Positions 33,080 to 41,613 of a stretch of DNA of 64,000 nt are shown piece by piece (position 1 is the stretch's first letter; each line of letters opens with the position of its first letter). The notes under the pieces are model-generated. The model made no database searches. It worked only from the letters and a program-made list of their open reading frames with translations, and was not told the origin of the DNA. A program made the position numbers and the translations under genes. The stretch is taken from NCBI RefSeq assembly GCF_004340875.1, contig NZ_SLXQ01000015.1, forward strand, positions 1 to 64,000. Reading direction: 5' to 3'. The DNA comes from Tamaricihabitans halophyticus (GTDB lineage: Bacteria; Actinomycetota; Actinomycetes; Mycobacteriales; Pseudonocardiaceae).

Positions 33080-34390
33080 TCAGCCGAAGCCGGGCACGAT
33101 CAGGACGAGCCAGATCACGAGCGGGGCCACGGCTACGATAATGCCCCCATAAACCAGAAGCTGTTGGAAGAACCGGTCTCGGTCCACGTCCTGGGCACTG
33201 GCCAGGACAAGGGCGCCGTTGGTGGAAAACGGGCTCACGTCCACGACCGTCGCGGATACGGCGAGGGCGGCAATCAGCACGACCGGACCGACCGTGCCGT
33301 CCAGCAGGAATGGCACGGCAAGGGGGATCAGCGCGCCCATAATGGCTACCGAGGAAGCGAACGCGGAGACGATGCCGCCGATGTAGCAGATCAGCAGCGC
33401 GGCGAGCAGTGGGATGCCGACGTCGGAAACCGCGTTGCCGGCATAGTCGATGGTGCCCATTTCCTGCAGCACCCCGACATAGGTGAGCATGCCGCAGATC
33501 AGCAGCACGGTCGGCCAGGTGATCTGATTCACTGCCTGCTTGCTGGTTTCCGGCCAGACCACGCTGAGCAGGACCGCGACACTGATCGCGGTGAGGCCAA
33601 CATCCAGGTCGAACCCCAGCGCGCAGACCACCAACGCGACGAGGCCGATGAGCGTAGCGATGCGTGGCGGCGTCAGTCGGATCGTCGGATCGTTGGTGTC
33701 CTGGTCCTCGCTGGCGCCAGTGCCTTCCGGTGAGCCGGTGCCTTCCGGTGCGCCAGTGCCGGCAGGAACGAGACGTCCAGCCCTGCGGGCGAGTCGCAGC
33801 CCGCCACAACTGACGAACACGATGATCGCGATGATCAGGTTGGCCAGGAAACTCGCCAGGAAGAGTACGAGTTCGTTGCCGGGCAGGTTCTCCCGCGCCA
33901 CGATGCCGTTCACGATCGTGCCGTAGATGCTGATCGGCGAGAAACCGCCGGCCTGTGCCCCATGCACCACCATCGCGCCCATCAGCAGCGGGCTGATGCC
34001 GTGCCGTGCCGCGAAGCCCAGCGCGATCGGGGCGATGATCGCGACCGCCGCGGGGCTCACCGCGCCGATGGCCGTCAGGGTCGCGGTGACCAGGAACATC
34101 ACCCAGGGAATGAGTGCCAGCCGGCCACCGACGAGCCGGATTGAGGCGCTGATCAGCCAGTCGGTGGTGCCGTTCGCTCTGGCGATGGCGAACAGGTAGG
34201 TCACCCCGACGAGGACGACGAACAGGTCCCCGGGAAACCCGGCGAAGATCGCGTCGGCGTCCATGCCCGCGGCCAGCGTGCCAACCCCGAACGCGGCCGC
34301 GAACGCCAGTGCCCCCATGTTGATCGACCGGGTGGTCGCGACGATGAACAACACCGCGAGGACGAGTATCGAGACGAGTTCGGCGGACAT
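33080..34390 (-). CDS. MatC-like malonate/dicarboxylate carrier
   Basis: A 436-aa integral membrane protein with about 11-12 hydrophobic segments and a charged cytoplasmic loop near residues 200-225 holding an Ala/Gly-Pro-Glu-Gly-Thr-Gly repeat. The N-terminal region ('SINMGALAFAAAFGVGTL', 'GGFSPISIYGTIVNG') resembles the MatC N-terminal domain family of dicarboxylate carriers. ATG 34390 is chosen since the preceding in-frame sequence is not hydrophobic and covers the operator region. Divergent from a GntR regulator, as in mat operons. Likely imports malonate. Confidence 0.8.
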   Translation of the reverse strand: MSAELVSILVLAVLFIVATTRSINMGALAFAAAFGVGTLAAGMDADAIFAGFPGDLFVVLVGVTYLFAIARANGTTDWLISASIRLVGGRLALIPWVMFLVTATLTAIGAVSPAAVAIIAPIALGFAARHGISPLLMGAMVVHGAQAGGFSPISIYGTIVNGIVARENLPGNELVLFLASFLANLIIAIIVFVSCGGLRLARRAGRLVPAGTGAPEGTGSPEGTGASEDQDTNDPTIRLTPPRIATLIGLVALVVCALGFDLDVGLTAISVAVLLSVVWPETSKQAVNQITWPTVLLICGMLTYVGVLQEMGTIDYAGNAVSDVGIPLLAALLICYIGGIVSAFASSVAIMGALIPLAVPFLLDGTVGPVVLIAALAVSATVVDVSPFSTNGALVLASAQDVDRDRFFQQLLVYGGIIVAVAPLVIWLVLIVPGFG

Positions 34391-34434
34391 GCGGGGCTCC
34401 CGTCGTTGGGCTCGCTGTGTCGAACAACTGGCCG

Positions 34435-34505
34435 AGTGGCTGAACCACTTTGCGGGAACTTGGCGACCCTTGTCAAGAGGGAAATGGGCGAGTGGCTCAG
34501 CCATT
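34435..34505. promoter_or_regulatory. Twin operators for the GntR regulator of the malonate genes
   Basis: Two related inverted repeats, AGTGG-CTGAA-CCACT (34435-34449) and AGTGGCTCAGCCATT (34491-34505), are 56 bp apart between the divergent carrier and gntR genes. Both fit AGTGGCTnAnCCAnT. Their spacing, about five helical turns, would let one regulator cover both promoters. Confidence 0.6.
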
Positions 34506-34564
34506 TCCGCTAGCTGCGGTACCCTGTACGAAACGCTGACCAGTACTGACAGACAGGGGAGCGA

Positions 34565-35287
34565 GTGTCCGACGCCCTGCGCCCGATGGCCAAACAGCGG
34601 CTCTACGAGCAGGTGATCGAGCGGCTTCGGGAGTACGTGGAGCGCGCCGGCCTGCGCGGTGGGGACCGGCTTCCGGCGGAGCGCGAGCTCGCGCAGCGCC
34701 TCGAGGTCAGCAGGGCGTCAGTGAAACAGGCGATCGTGGTGCTCGAAGTGCAGGGTCTGGTCGAGGCCCGGCATGGGGGCGGAACCTACCTGGTGCGCGA
34801 CACCCTGGCCGCTGAACCGGTCGATGAGCTGGTGCGCCGCAGGCGCAGATTGCCCGATGTGCTGGAAGCACGGGAGGCACTGGAAACCAAGCTGGCTGAA
34901 CTCGCGGCCGAGCGCCGGACGGCGCAGGATCTGGAGGCGATCGCCGGCGCGCTCGAGCACATGCGACAGGAGATCGAGGATGGCGGCCACGGAGTGGAGG
35001 GTGACCGCCGGTTCCATGCGGCGGTCACCGTCGCCGCGCACAGTTCGATGCTCGCCGAGTTCATGCGCGCGATGGCCGAGCAGGTCACCGAGAGCCGGAC
35101 CGAATCGCTTCGCCAGCCCGGCCGGCCGAACAGATCACTGAGCCAGCACCGAGCGATTTACGAGGCGATCAGCAACGGGGCGCCGAGTAAGGCGGCCGCC
35201 GCGATGCGCCGGCATCTGCGCACCGTCGCCAAGGTGCGGCTACTTTCCTGGAACCCCGATGACGAGGAAACCGATCTCGCGGATTAG
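34565..35287 (+). CDS. GntR/FadR-type regulator of the malonate operon
   Basis: A 240-aa GntR regulator. Residues ~8-75 are the winged helix ('GGDRLPAERELAQRLEVSRASVKQAI'; partly quoted), and residues ~95-230 are an all-helical FCD ligand domain with metal/ligand histidines ('RRFHAAVTVAAH', 'QHRAIYEAI', 'AMRRHL'). GTG 34565 is the best start. Divergent from the MatC-like gene, matching the matR position in malonate operons; malonate or malonyl-CoA is the likely effector. Confidence 0.83.
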   Translation: MSDALRPMAKQRLYEQVIERLREYVERAGLRGGDRLPAERELAQRLEVSRASVKQAIVVLEVQGLVEARHGGGTYLVRDTLAAEPVDELVRRRRRLPDVLEAREALETKLAELAAERRTAQDLEAIAGALEHMRQEIEDGGHGVEGDRRFHAAVTVAAHSSMLAEFMRAMAEQVTESRTESLRQPGRPNRSLSQHRAIYEAISNGAPSKAAAAMRRHLRTVAKVRLLSWNPDDEETDLAD

Positions 35288-35298
35288 CCCGCGCGGGC
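35287..35298. terminator. Small palindrome between convergent gntR and pucR genes
   Basis: GCCCGCGCGGGC is a 12-bp perfect palindrome starting at the last base of the gntR stop and ending 2 nt before the pucR stop. A weak bidirectional terminator at best; loop-less symmetry makes it uncertain. Confidence 0.3.
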
Positions 35299-35299
35299 G

Positions 35300-36886
35300 T
35301 TACCGGGAAAGCTCATCGGCGATGAGTGCCACCTGTAATGAGACGCGCGTGTCCGGATCGTCAAGGGAAACGGTCAGTAGCCGTTCGATTTTCGCCAGGC
35401 GGTCGTAGAACGAAGCCCGAGAAAGGTGGACCGCGGCGGCGGCGTCGGACTTGCTTGTGGGGTGTTGCAGCAGTGCCCGCAACACGGAAAGCAGATCGCT
35501 CCCGTGTCGCGCGTCGTGATCGGTGAGGATCTCGAGTTCCCGAGCGACGAACGCGCGAACCCGCTCGTCGTCACCGAGCATGGCGAGCAAGCCACGTAGG
35601 TGCACGTCTTCCAGCCGGTGCACCACAGGACGGGTCGTAGCTGGTGGAATCGATTCCACCACATGCCGCGATTCGCGAACGGTGCGGTCGATATGCCCAG
35701 CCTGGCCGACTGCTCTGCCCGCGCCGATCAGGACGACGTGATTTCCGGCTACCCGCTCGGCCAGCGTGGCCACGTACGGTTCGGGATCCGCCGAGGGCAG
35801 GAACGAAAGCAGTATTCGGACATCTCGGTCGATCTCGCAGATCAGCGCCGGAACGTCGATCGCATAGGCCGCGTGGGCTACCGAGGCCAGTACGTCGTCC
35901 ACAACGGACTGACCGCGACCGGGCCGCTCCTGGGTGCTCGCTTCGGGGCGGACGGTGAGGCCGACGAAGATTCGGTTGGCGGTGGGCAGACCGGCCAGTT
36001 CGCAGCGGCGCAACAGATCCGGCTCGGTGGGATCGGCGAGTAGTCCGAGCAGCAGTTCGTGATGGACGCGCCGGTCGAGGCTGTCCCGATGGCGGTCCTG
36101 CAGCCGGTGCATCGCCAGCGCGGCGGCCGCCCGTTCCGCTACCACGGTGAGGCGCCGTGCGGGAGCGGTCGGTGCCTGCACGATCAGCCGGCCCCAGCCC
36201 TTGTCGCGCCGGCCGAGTCGAGTGAGCAGCCAGCCGTTCGCCGCGTCCCATGTGGTGCGTGCGAGGTGCTCGACCGCGCGTGAGCGGGATTGCCAGTCCG
36301 CGAGGAAGTCGCTGATGTCCTCGGGGCCTGCCCGGTAGTCCAGCACCCGGTGTTGCGCGTCCTCGAGCACGACGGCCGCGCCAGCGAGGCGCTGCACCGC
36401 GGCCAGTATCTCCGCGGGGCCGGCATCCTCGATGCTCAGCGCGGTGAACGTGTCGTGTACGCGTTCGGCCTCGCGGAGTTCGGCCAGCTGTTCGTCGACG
36501 ATTCGCTCACCCACATCCTGGGTCACCGCGGCGAAGCGCACCTCGCGAGTCAGCGCGACGAGCGGCAGATTCAGCCGCTCGCAGGCGGTGATCAGCGGCG
36601 ATGGCACCTGGTCCCAGCGCCGGCCGAGTTCGATGAGCAGGCCGGCGGCGTTGGTCTCGGACAGGCTGCTGGCGAGCGCTTCGAGGTCGGGCGTGGTTTC
36701 CGGAAACGCGATTCCGGTGCTGAGGACCAGGTCGCCGCCGCGCAGCAGGGGCGCGATGTCGGAAAGCTCGGTGGTGTGTACCCAACGTACTTCGCGTGCC
36801 AAACCCGATTCGCCGGCCAGGACTCGCGGACCCGCTGCGCGCAGTACGGGCATCTCGAGTGCCTGCGCGACGGTTACGACGGCCAC
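35300..36886 (-). CDS. PucR-family transcriptional regulator
   Basis: A 528-aa PucR regulator. The N-terminal purine-catabolism-type sensor domain (~1-125, 'ELSDIAPLLRGGDLVLSTG'; partly quoted) is followed by a GGDEF-like middle region and a C-terminal helix-turn-helix (~470-520, 'AAAVHLSRASFYDRLAKIERLL'; partly quoted). GTG 36886 has GAGGTG upstream. Divergent from the mmsA-like and aminotransferase genes across a 45-bp palindrome, so it most likely controls them in response to an amine such as beta-alanine. Confidence 0.85.
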   Translation of the reverse strand: MAVVTVAQALEMPVLRAAGPRVLAGESGLAREVRWVHTTELSDIAPLLRGGDLVLSTGIAFPETTPDLEALASSLSETNAAGLLIELGRRWDQVPSPLITACERLNLPLVALTREVRFAAVTQDVGERIVDEQLAELREAERVHDTFTALSIEDAGPAEILAAVQRLAGAAVVLEDAQHRVLDYRAGPEDISDFLADWQSRSRAVEHLARTTWDAANGWLLTRLGRRDKGWGRLIVQAPTAPARRLTVVAERAAAALAMHRLQDRHRDSLDRRVHHELLLGLLADPTEPDLLRRCELAGLPTANRIFVGLTVRPEASTQERPGRGQSVVDDVLASVAHAAYAIDVPALICEIDRDVRILLSFLPSADPEPYVATLAERVAGNHVVLIGAGRAVGQAGHIDRTVRESRHVVESIPPATTRPVVHRLEDVHLRGLLAMLGDDERVRAFVARELEILTDHDARHGSDLLSVLRALLQHPTSKSDAAAAVHLSRASFYDRLAKIERLLTVSLDDPDTRVSLQVALIADELSR

Positions 36887-36899
36887 TGGTCACCTCGCC

Positions 36900-36944
36900 C
36901 TGACGTATTGTCGGATAATCGTTCCTGATCCGACATTATGTCAG
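36900..36944. promoter_or_regulatory. 45-bp palindrome between pucR and mmsA (probable PucR operator)
   Basis: Left arm CTGACGTATTGTCGGAT (36900-36916) and right arm ATCCGACATTATGTCAG (36928-36944) are inverted repeats with two mismatches over 17 bp around an 11-bp spacer. The inner 8 bp of each arm match perfectly. It starts 14 nt from the pucR start codon and ends 56 nt from mmsA. Confidence 0.7.
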
Positions 36945-37000
36945 GTTCGTTCCTGGGTGTGCCCGGCTAGTCTGCGGTCGAGCTATAAGGAGGCGAATAC

Positions 37001-38515
37001 ATGACCACGTCGATCACGCACTGGCTGGATGGCGCCGAATTCCGCGGTGACCCGAAGGGTTGGGCCGATGTCACCAATCCCGCCACCGGCCAGGTTTCCG
37101 GTCGCGTGGCGCTGGCCAGCGAGCGGGATGCCGAGCAGGTCATCGCCGCCGCGGCCAAGGCAAGCGCCGAATGGGGTGCCACCTCGCTGGCCAAACGGAC
37201 GCAGATCCTGTTCGCCTTCCGCGAGCTGCTCAATGAGCGTAAGGACGAGCTGGCCCGGCTGATCACCGCCGAGCACGGCAAGGTGCACTCCGATGCGCTG
37301 GGTGAGGTAGCCCGTGGCCAGGAGGTCGTGGAATTCGCCTGCGGTATCTCGCATCTGCTCAAAGGCGGGCACTCGGAGGGCGTGTCAACCGGCGTCGACG
37401 TGCACGCCAAACGCGAGCCGCTCGGCGTTGTCGGCATCATCAGCCCGTTCAACTTTCCGGCCATGGTCCCGATGTGGTTCTTCCCGATCGCAATCGCCGC
37501 CGGCAACGCGGTTGTCCTCAAACCAAGTGAGAAGGACCCCTCAGCCGCGTTGTGGATGGCTCGCCTGTGGCAGGAGGCGGGGCTGCCTGACGGGGTGTTC
37601 AACGTGCTGCACGGCGATAAGGTCGCGGTGGACGCACTGTTGCACAGTCCGGAAGTGGCGGCGATCAGCTTCGTGGGATCCACGCCGATCGCCTCGTATG
37701 TCTATGCGGAAGCCAGCCGGCACGGCAAGCGTGTACAGGCGCTTGGTGGCGCGAAGAACCATATGGTCGTACTGCCGGACGCCGATCTTGATCTCGCGGC
37801 CGACGCCGCGGTCAGCGCCGGCTACGGCAGTGCGGGTGAGCGGTGCATGGCGATCAGCGTAGTCGTCGCGGTGGACCCGGTCGGGGATGATCTTGTCGCC
37901 CGGATCGCCGACCGTACCAGGACGCTGGTCACCGGAGACGGCCAAGCGGGTACCGGGGTCGAGGCCGATATGGGACCGCTGGTCACCAGGGCGCATCGAG
38001 ACAGGGTCGCCGGCTTCGTGGCGGCCGGTGAGCAGGCAGGCGCCACACTGGTTATTGATGGCCGCGTGGTCGAGCCGAGGGGCGGTCAGCATGGCCATTG
38101 GCTCGGTCCGACGCTTTTCGACCATGTGACGTCCGATATGGACATCTACACCGAGGAGATCTTTGGCCCGGTCCTGAGCGTGGTGCGGGCGTCGTCGTAT
38201 GCCGAAGCCGTCGAGCTGATCAACAATAACCAGTATGGGAACGGCACCGCGATCTTCACCAACGACGGCGGAGCCGCTCGCCGTTTCGAAGCGGATGTCC
38301 AAGTAGGCATGATCGGGATCAACGTGCCCATCCCGGTCCCGGTCGCTTTTTACTCGTTCGGTGGTTGGAAGCAGTCGCTGTTCGGTGACACCCATGCGCA
38401 CGGCGCGGAAGGAGTACATTTCTTCACCCGCGCGAAGGTCGTCACGTCCCGTTGGATCAATCCGGCCGCCCGACCTGCTGGTGGCCTCGAACTGGGGTTC
38501 CCGCGGAATGTCTGA
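37001..38515 (+). CDS. mmsA: CoA-acylating methylmalonate/malonate semialdehyde dehydrogenase
   Basis: A 504-aa aldehyde dehydrogenase. The nucleophile is Cys282 in 'GSAGERCMA'. The general-base Glu of ordinary ALDHs is replaced by the 'GGAKNHMVV' signature (Asn at 253), a mark of the CoA-acylating MmsA/IolA class. 'GIISPFNFPAMVPMWFFP' (partly quoted) also fits. Converts malonate or methylmalonate semialdehyde to acetyl- or propionyl-CoA. AAGGAGG precedes ATG 37001. Overlaps the aminotransferase gene by 8 nt. Confidence 0.88.
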   Translation: MTTSITHWLDGAEFRGDPKGWADVTNPATGQVSGRVALASERDAEQVIAAAAKASAEWGATSLAKRTQILFAFRELLNERKDELARLITAEHGKVHSDALGEVARGQEVVEFACGISHLLKGGHSEGVSTGVDVHAKREPLGVVGIISPFNFPAMVPMWFFPIAIAAGNAVVLKPSEKDPSAALWMARLWQEAGLPDGVFNVLHGDKVAVDALLHSPEVAAISFVGSTPIASYVYAEASRHGKRVQALGGAKNHMVVLPDADLDLAADAAVSAGYGSAGERCMAISVVVAVDPVGDDLVARIADRTRTLVTGDGQAGTGVEADMGPLVTRAHRDRVAGFVAAGEQAGATLVIDGRVVEPRGGQHGHWLGPTLFDHVTSDMDIYTEEIFGPVLSVVRASSYAEAVELINNNQYGNGTAIFTNDGGAARRFEADVQVGMIGINVPIPVPVAFYSFGGWKQSLFGDTHAHGAEGVHFFTRAKVVTSRWINPAARPAGGLELGFPRNV

Positions 38516-39875
38516 AGATCACGGGGTATCGCCCGGCCTCCGGGCGGCGCTCGATCCGGAGCGTGCCTATGAACTTGATCGCCGGCACGTGTTTCACTCC
38601 TGGTCGGCCCAGGCCACAGTGGACCCGATGGTCATCACCAAGGCCGATGGGCCCTATGTCTGGGACCGGCATGGCAATCGACTACTGGATTTCACCTCCC
38701 AGTTGGTATTCACCAACCTCGGGCACCAGCATCCAGCGGTGGTAGGCGCCATCCAGGAACAGGCGGCCACGCTGTGCACCGTGGCCCCGTCACACGCCAA
38801 CGGTGCCCGCTCCGAGGCCGCCCGGCTGATTGCCAAGCACGCCCCGGACGGCCTCGACCGGGTGTTTTTCACCAATGGCGGTGCGGATGCCAATGAACAC
38901 GCGATCCGGATGGCGCGGCTGCATACCGGCCGGCCGAAGGTGCTTTCCCGATATCGTTCGTACCATGGGGGAACCCAACTCGCGCTCAACGCGACGGGTG
39001 ATCCGAGGCGATGGCCGAATGACACCGCGTCGACCGGCACGGTGCACTTCTTCGGGCCGTACCGATACCGCAGCGCCTTCTCCGCGAGCACCGAAGAAGA
39101 GGAGTGTCAACGGGCGCTGGCCCACCTGGAGCAGGTGATTGCCCTCGAGGGACCGTCGACAATCGCCGCGATCCTGCTCGAGTCGATTCCCGGCACCGCG
39201 GGCATCATGGTCCCGCCGCCGGGCTACCTTGCCGGCGTCCGGGAACTCTGCGACCGATTCGGCATCCTGCTCATCGCCGATGAGGTGATGTCCGGATTCG
39301 GTCGGGCGGGCGAATGGTTCGCCATCCAACGCGATGCGGTCGTACCCGATCTGCTGACCTTCGCCAAGGGTGTGAATTCGGGGTACGTCCCGCTTGGCGG
39401 TGTGTTGCTCGGGGAAGCCGTCTACTCGACTTTCGCCCAGCGGCCCTATCCCGGCGGGCTGACGTACTCCGGCCACCCGCTGGCCTGCGCGGCCGCGGTG
39501 GCGACGATCGAGACGATGGAGCGGGACGGAGTTGTCGCGGGCGCGGCGGAACTCGGCACGGAGGTGTTCGGTCCTGGGCTGGCCGAGCTGGCCGCTCACC
39601 ACGAGTGGATCGGGGAGGTTCGTGGTACTGGCGTGTTCTGGGCCCTTGAGCTGGTGACGGACCGGGCATCACGGGAACCCCTCGCGCCGTACGGAGGAAC
39701 CAGTCCGGCTATGACCGAACTCGTCGCGGCCTGCCAGCGGCGTGGTCTGCTGCCCTTCGCCAATGCCAACCGCATTCACCTTGTTCCTCCGCTGACGATT
39801 ACCGAGGAACAGGCGCGGACCGGGATCGACATTCTCGATCAGGCCCTTACCGCGGCATGTGCGAAGCTCGGCTGA
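38508..39875 (+). CDS. Class III omega-aminotransferase (beta-alanine:pyruvate type)
   Basis: A 455-aa class III PLP aminotransferase: 'FFTNGGADANEHAIRMAR' (PLP phosphate region), Asp258 in 'IADEV' and the Schiff-base Lys287 in 'FAKGVNSGYVPLGG'. Translationally overlapped with the semialdehyde dehydrogenase, so its product is probably malonate or methylmalonate semialdehyde made from beta-alanine, 3-aminoisobutyrate or a similar omega-amine. The frame could also fit other omega-amine substrates such as taurine. Regulated from the PucR palindrome. Confidence 0.83.
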   Translation: MSEDHGVSPGLRAALDPERAYELDRRHVFHSWSAQATVDPMVITKADGPYVWDRHGNRLLDFTSQLVFTNLGHQHPAVVGAIQEQAATLCTVAPSHANGARSEAARLIAKHAPDGLDRVFFTNGGADANEHAIRMARLHTGRPKVLSRYRSYHGGTQLALNATGDPRRWPNDTASTGTVHFFGPYRYRSAFSASTEEEECQRALAHLEQVIALEGPSTIAAILLESIPGTAGIMVPPPGYLAGVRELCDRFGILLIADEVMSGFGRAGEWFAIQRDAVVPDLLTFAKGVNSGYVPLGGVLLGEAVYSTFAQRPYPGGLTYSGHPLACAAAVATIETMERDGVVAGAAELGTEVFGPGLAELAAHHEWIGEVRGTGVFWALELVTDRASREPLAPYGGTSPAMTELVAACQRRGLLPFANANRIHLVPPLTITEEQARTGIDILDQALTAACAKLG

Positions 39876-39885
39876 GTCACGTCCG

Positions 39886-40857
39886 TCAGTGCGCCACCGC
39901 CGCTGTGCAGCGATGCGCAAGCAGCTCGAACGCCGCGCCGAGTTCGGTGGGCCCGACCACTTCGATATCCGCGTCGAACATGCCGATGGTGGCGGCGAGG
40001 CCAGGCCAGGACCAGGAGCTCAGCGTCAGCAGGCAGCGGTCCCTGGTGAGTTCCTCGACGACGCCATCGCGGAGGTACTGGGACACCGTTTCGGCTGGTA
40101 GGTCCAGGATCACCTGACCGCGGCATGGTTGACCACCAGTCGTGCTGAACTTGCTGGTCACGAAACTGGCCACATCGTCGGCGGGCAACTGTCGTGGGGT
40201 GAACCGCGGCCCGGTCGGGGTGCGCGGCGAGATGCGGTCGGCGCGGAAGGTTCGCCAGTCAGCGCGGTCCAGATCCCACGCGACGAGGTACCAGCGGCCG
40301 CCCCAGGTGACGAGGTGGTGCGGTTCCGTTCGGCGTGGTGCCGCGGGATCGCGGACCCGTGCTGCCGAGACGGGCCGGTAGTCGAAGCGCAACACTTCCC
40401 GTGCCTGTACGGCGGTGCTCAGTGCCAGCAGTACCTCGGCGTCGACCTGCGGGTTCCGTTCCGACGCCGGATCTCGGATCGCCGTGATCCGCATCGTGTC
40501 GATCCGGTGGCGCAGCCTGCTCGGCATCACCTGCCGGACGGTACGCAAGGCGCGCGCGGCGGCTTCCTCGATACCGGCGCTGGCCGTGGTGGCGAGTTGG
40601 AGGGCAACGGCGAGCGCGATGGCCTGCTCATCGTCGAAGAACAGTGGGGGTAGGTCCTGACCGGCCCGCAGCCGGTACCCGCCATCGGGCCCCTTGCTGG
40701 TCGCGATCGGATAGCCGAGTTCGCGCAGCCGGTCGATATCGCGGCGCACGGTGCGCGAGCTGACCGCCAATCGATCGGCAAGCAGCGCGGCCGGCCAGTC
40801 CCTGCGCGCCTGAAGTAAGGAGAGCAGGGACAGCAATCGTGCTGAGGTTGTCGGCAT
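39886..40857 (-). CDS. WYL-domain helix-turn-helix regulator
   Basis: A 323-aa regulator. Residues 1-60 are a DeoR/HTH-11 winged helix ('LADRLAVSSRTVRRDIDRLREL'; partly quoted), residues ~130-200 contain a WYL fold ('WGGRWYLVAWDLDRADWRTFRADRI'; partly quoted), and a C-terminal WCX-like extension follows. ATG 40857 starts at the HTH; the longer upstream frame runs into the divergent gene and is not supported. Divergent from a DinB-fold protein across an inverted repeat. Confidence 0.83.
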   Translation of the reverse strand: MPTTSARLLSLLSLLQARRDWPAALLADRLAVSSRTVRRDIDRLRELGYPIATSKGPDGGYRLRAGQDLPPLFFDDEQAIALAVALQLATTASAGIEEAAARALRTVRQVMPSRLRHRIDTMRITAIRDPASERNPQVDAEVLLALSTAVQAREVLRFDYRPVSAARVRDPAAPRRTEPHHLVTWGGRWYLVAWDLDRADWRTFRADRISPRTPTGPRFTPRQLPADDVASFVTSKFSTTGGQPCRGQVILDLPAETVSQYLRDGVVEELTRDRCLLTLSSWSWPGLAATIGMFDADIEVVGPTELGAAFELLAHRCTAAVAH

Positions 40858-40875
40858 ACGTCCGATTCTCGCTGA

Positions 40876-40902
40876 AGTAGCGGACACAACCTGGCCGCTA
40901 CT
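40876..40902. promoter_or_regulatory. Inverted repeat between WYL regulator and DinB-fold gene
   Basis: AGTAGCGG (40876-40883) and CCGCTACT (40895-40902) are perfect 8-bp arms around an 11-bp spacer, in the 97-bp divergent gap. Probable operator for the WYL regulator. Confidence 0.55.
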
Positions 40903-40954
40903 GCCGTGATCCTGGATTTCGGATCGACCAACGACGAGCCGAAGGACAACACGG

Positions 40955-41533
40955 ATGACCAGTACAACGGATCGCGCCACAAACCTGGACGCCGAACGGG
41001 GCGAGCTGCTTGCCGCGCTCGCGGAGGCGCGTGCCAATCTGATCGCCACGACCGAAGGGCTTACCGATGAGCAGGCGGCCGAGCGGCCAACGGTCAGTGC
41101 GCTGTGCCTCGGCGGCCTACTGAAACACGTGGCGGAGGGCGAGCAGCAGTGGATGAGTTTCGTGACTGATGGCCCCTCGGCGATGACGTTCGAGCTGCCT
41201 GACGGCGCCCGCTGGGCGGACATCATGGCCGGAACCGCGCGGGAGGTTCCACAATGGATGATCGAGTACGCGGAAGGATTCCAGCTGCGGTCGGGCGAGA
41301 CCCTGGCCGGAGTGGTGGCGAACTACGAACGAGTCGCCGCCCGCACCGAGAAAATCATCGCCGAAGTACCGGATCTCTCCGCGGCGCGGCGGCTGCCGGC
41401 CGTGCCGTGGGGAGATTCCGGGAAGATGTTCAGTATTCGGCAGGTACTGCTGCACCTCATCGCTGAGGTCGCCGAGCATGCCGGGCACGCCGATATCCTC
41501 CGGGAGACGCTGGATCACGGCGGTAAGGACTAG
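40955..41533 (+). CDS. DinB-superfamily (DUF664-type) protein
   Basis: A 192-aa four-helix-bundle protein of the DinB/mycothiol-transferase superfamily. Three candidate metal-binding histidines are visible: one in 'LLKHVAEGE' near residue 58 and two in 'EHAGHADILRE' near 175-178. Such proteins are thiol-S-transferases or detoxification enzymes using mycothiol or bacillithiol; the substrate is unknown. Divergent from the WYL regulator, which probably controls it. ATG 40955. Confidence 0.75.
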   Translation: MTSTTDRATNLDAERGELLAALAEARANLIATTEGLTDEQAAERPTVSALCLGGLLKHVAEGEQQWMSFVTDGPSAMTFELPDGARWADIMAGTAREVPQWMIEYAEGFQLRSGETLAGVVANYERVAARTEKIIAEVPDLSAARRLPAVPWGDSGKMFSIRQVLLHLIAEVAEHAGHADILRETLDHGGKD

Positions 41534-41565
41534 CTACCTCGTCCGGGGGATACCGGAACCAACAT

Positions 41566-41606
41566 GCAAGTACCTACTTGCATGCAAGCGGCTACTTGCG
41601 TATCGT
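41566..41606 (+). promoter_or_regulatory. ArsR operator pair and leaderless promoter (copy 1)
   Basis: GCAAGT-ACCT-ACTTGC (41566-41581) is followed by GCAAG-CGGCTA-CTTGC (41584-41599). -35 TTGCAT (41578-41583), a 17-bp spacer that is itself the second repeat, and -10 TATCGT (41601-41606) give a complete promoter. The ArsR ATG lies 7 nt after the -10, so the transcript is probably leaderless and self-repressed. Confidence 0.7.
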
Positions 41607-41613
41607 CTTCGGT

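Noticed and set aside
32382-34448. Very long open frame (about 690 codons) on the minus strand overlapping matB and the carrier gene
   Set aside because: It is Arg/Gly/His/Pro-rich, shows no family motif, and lies out of frame with two well-supported genes on the same strand; typical of GC-rich DNA.
40955-41533. SOS-response DinB (DNA polymerase IV)
   Set aside because: Length and helix pattern fit the unrelated DinB-superfamily metalloprotein, not a Y-family polymerase.
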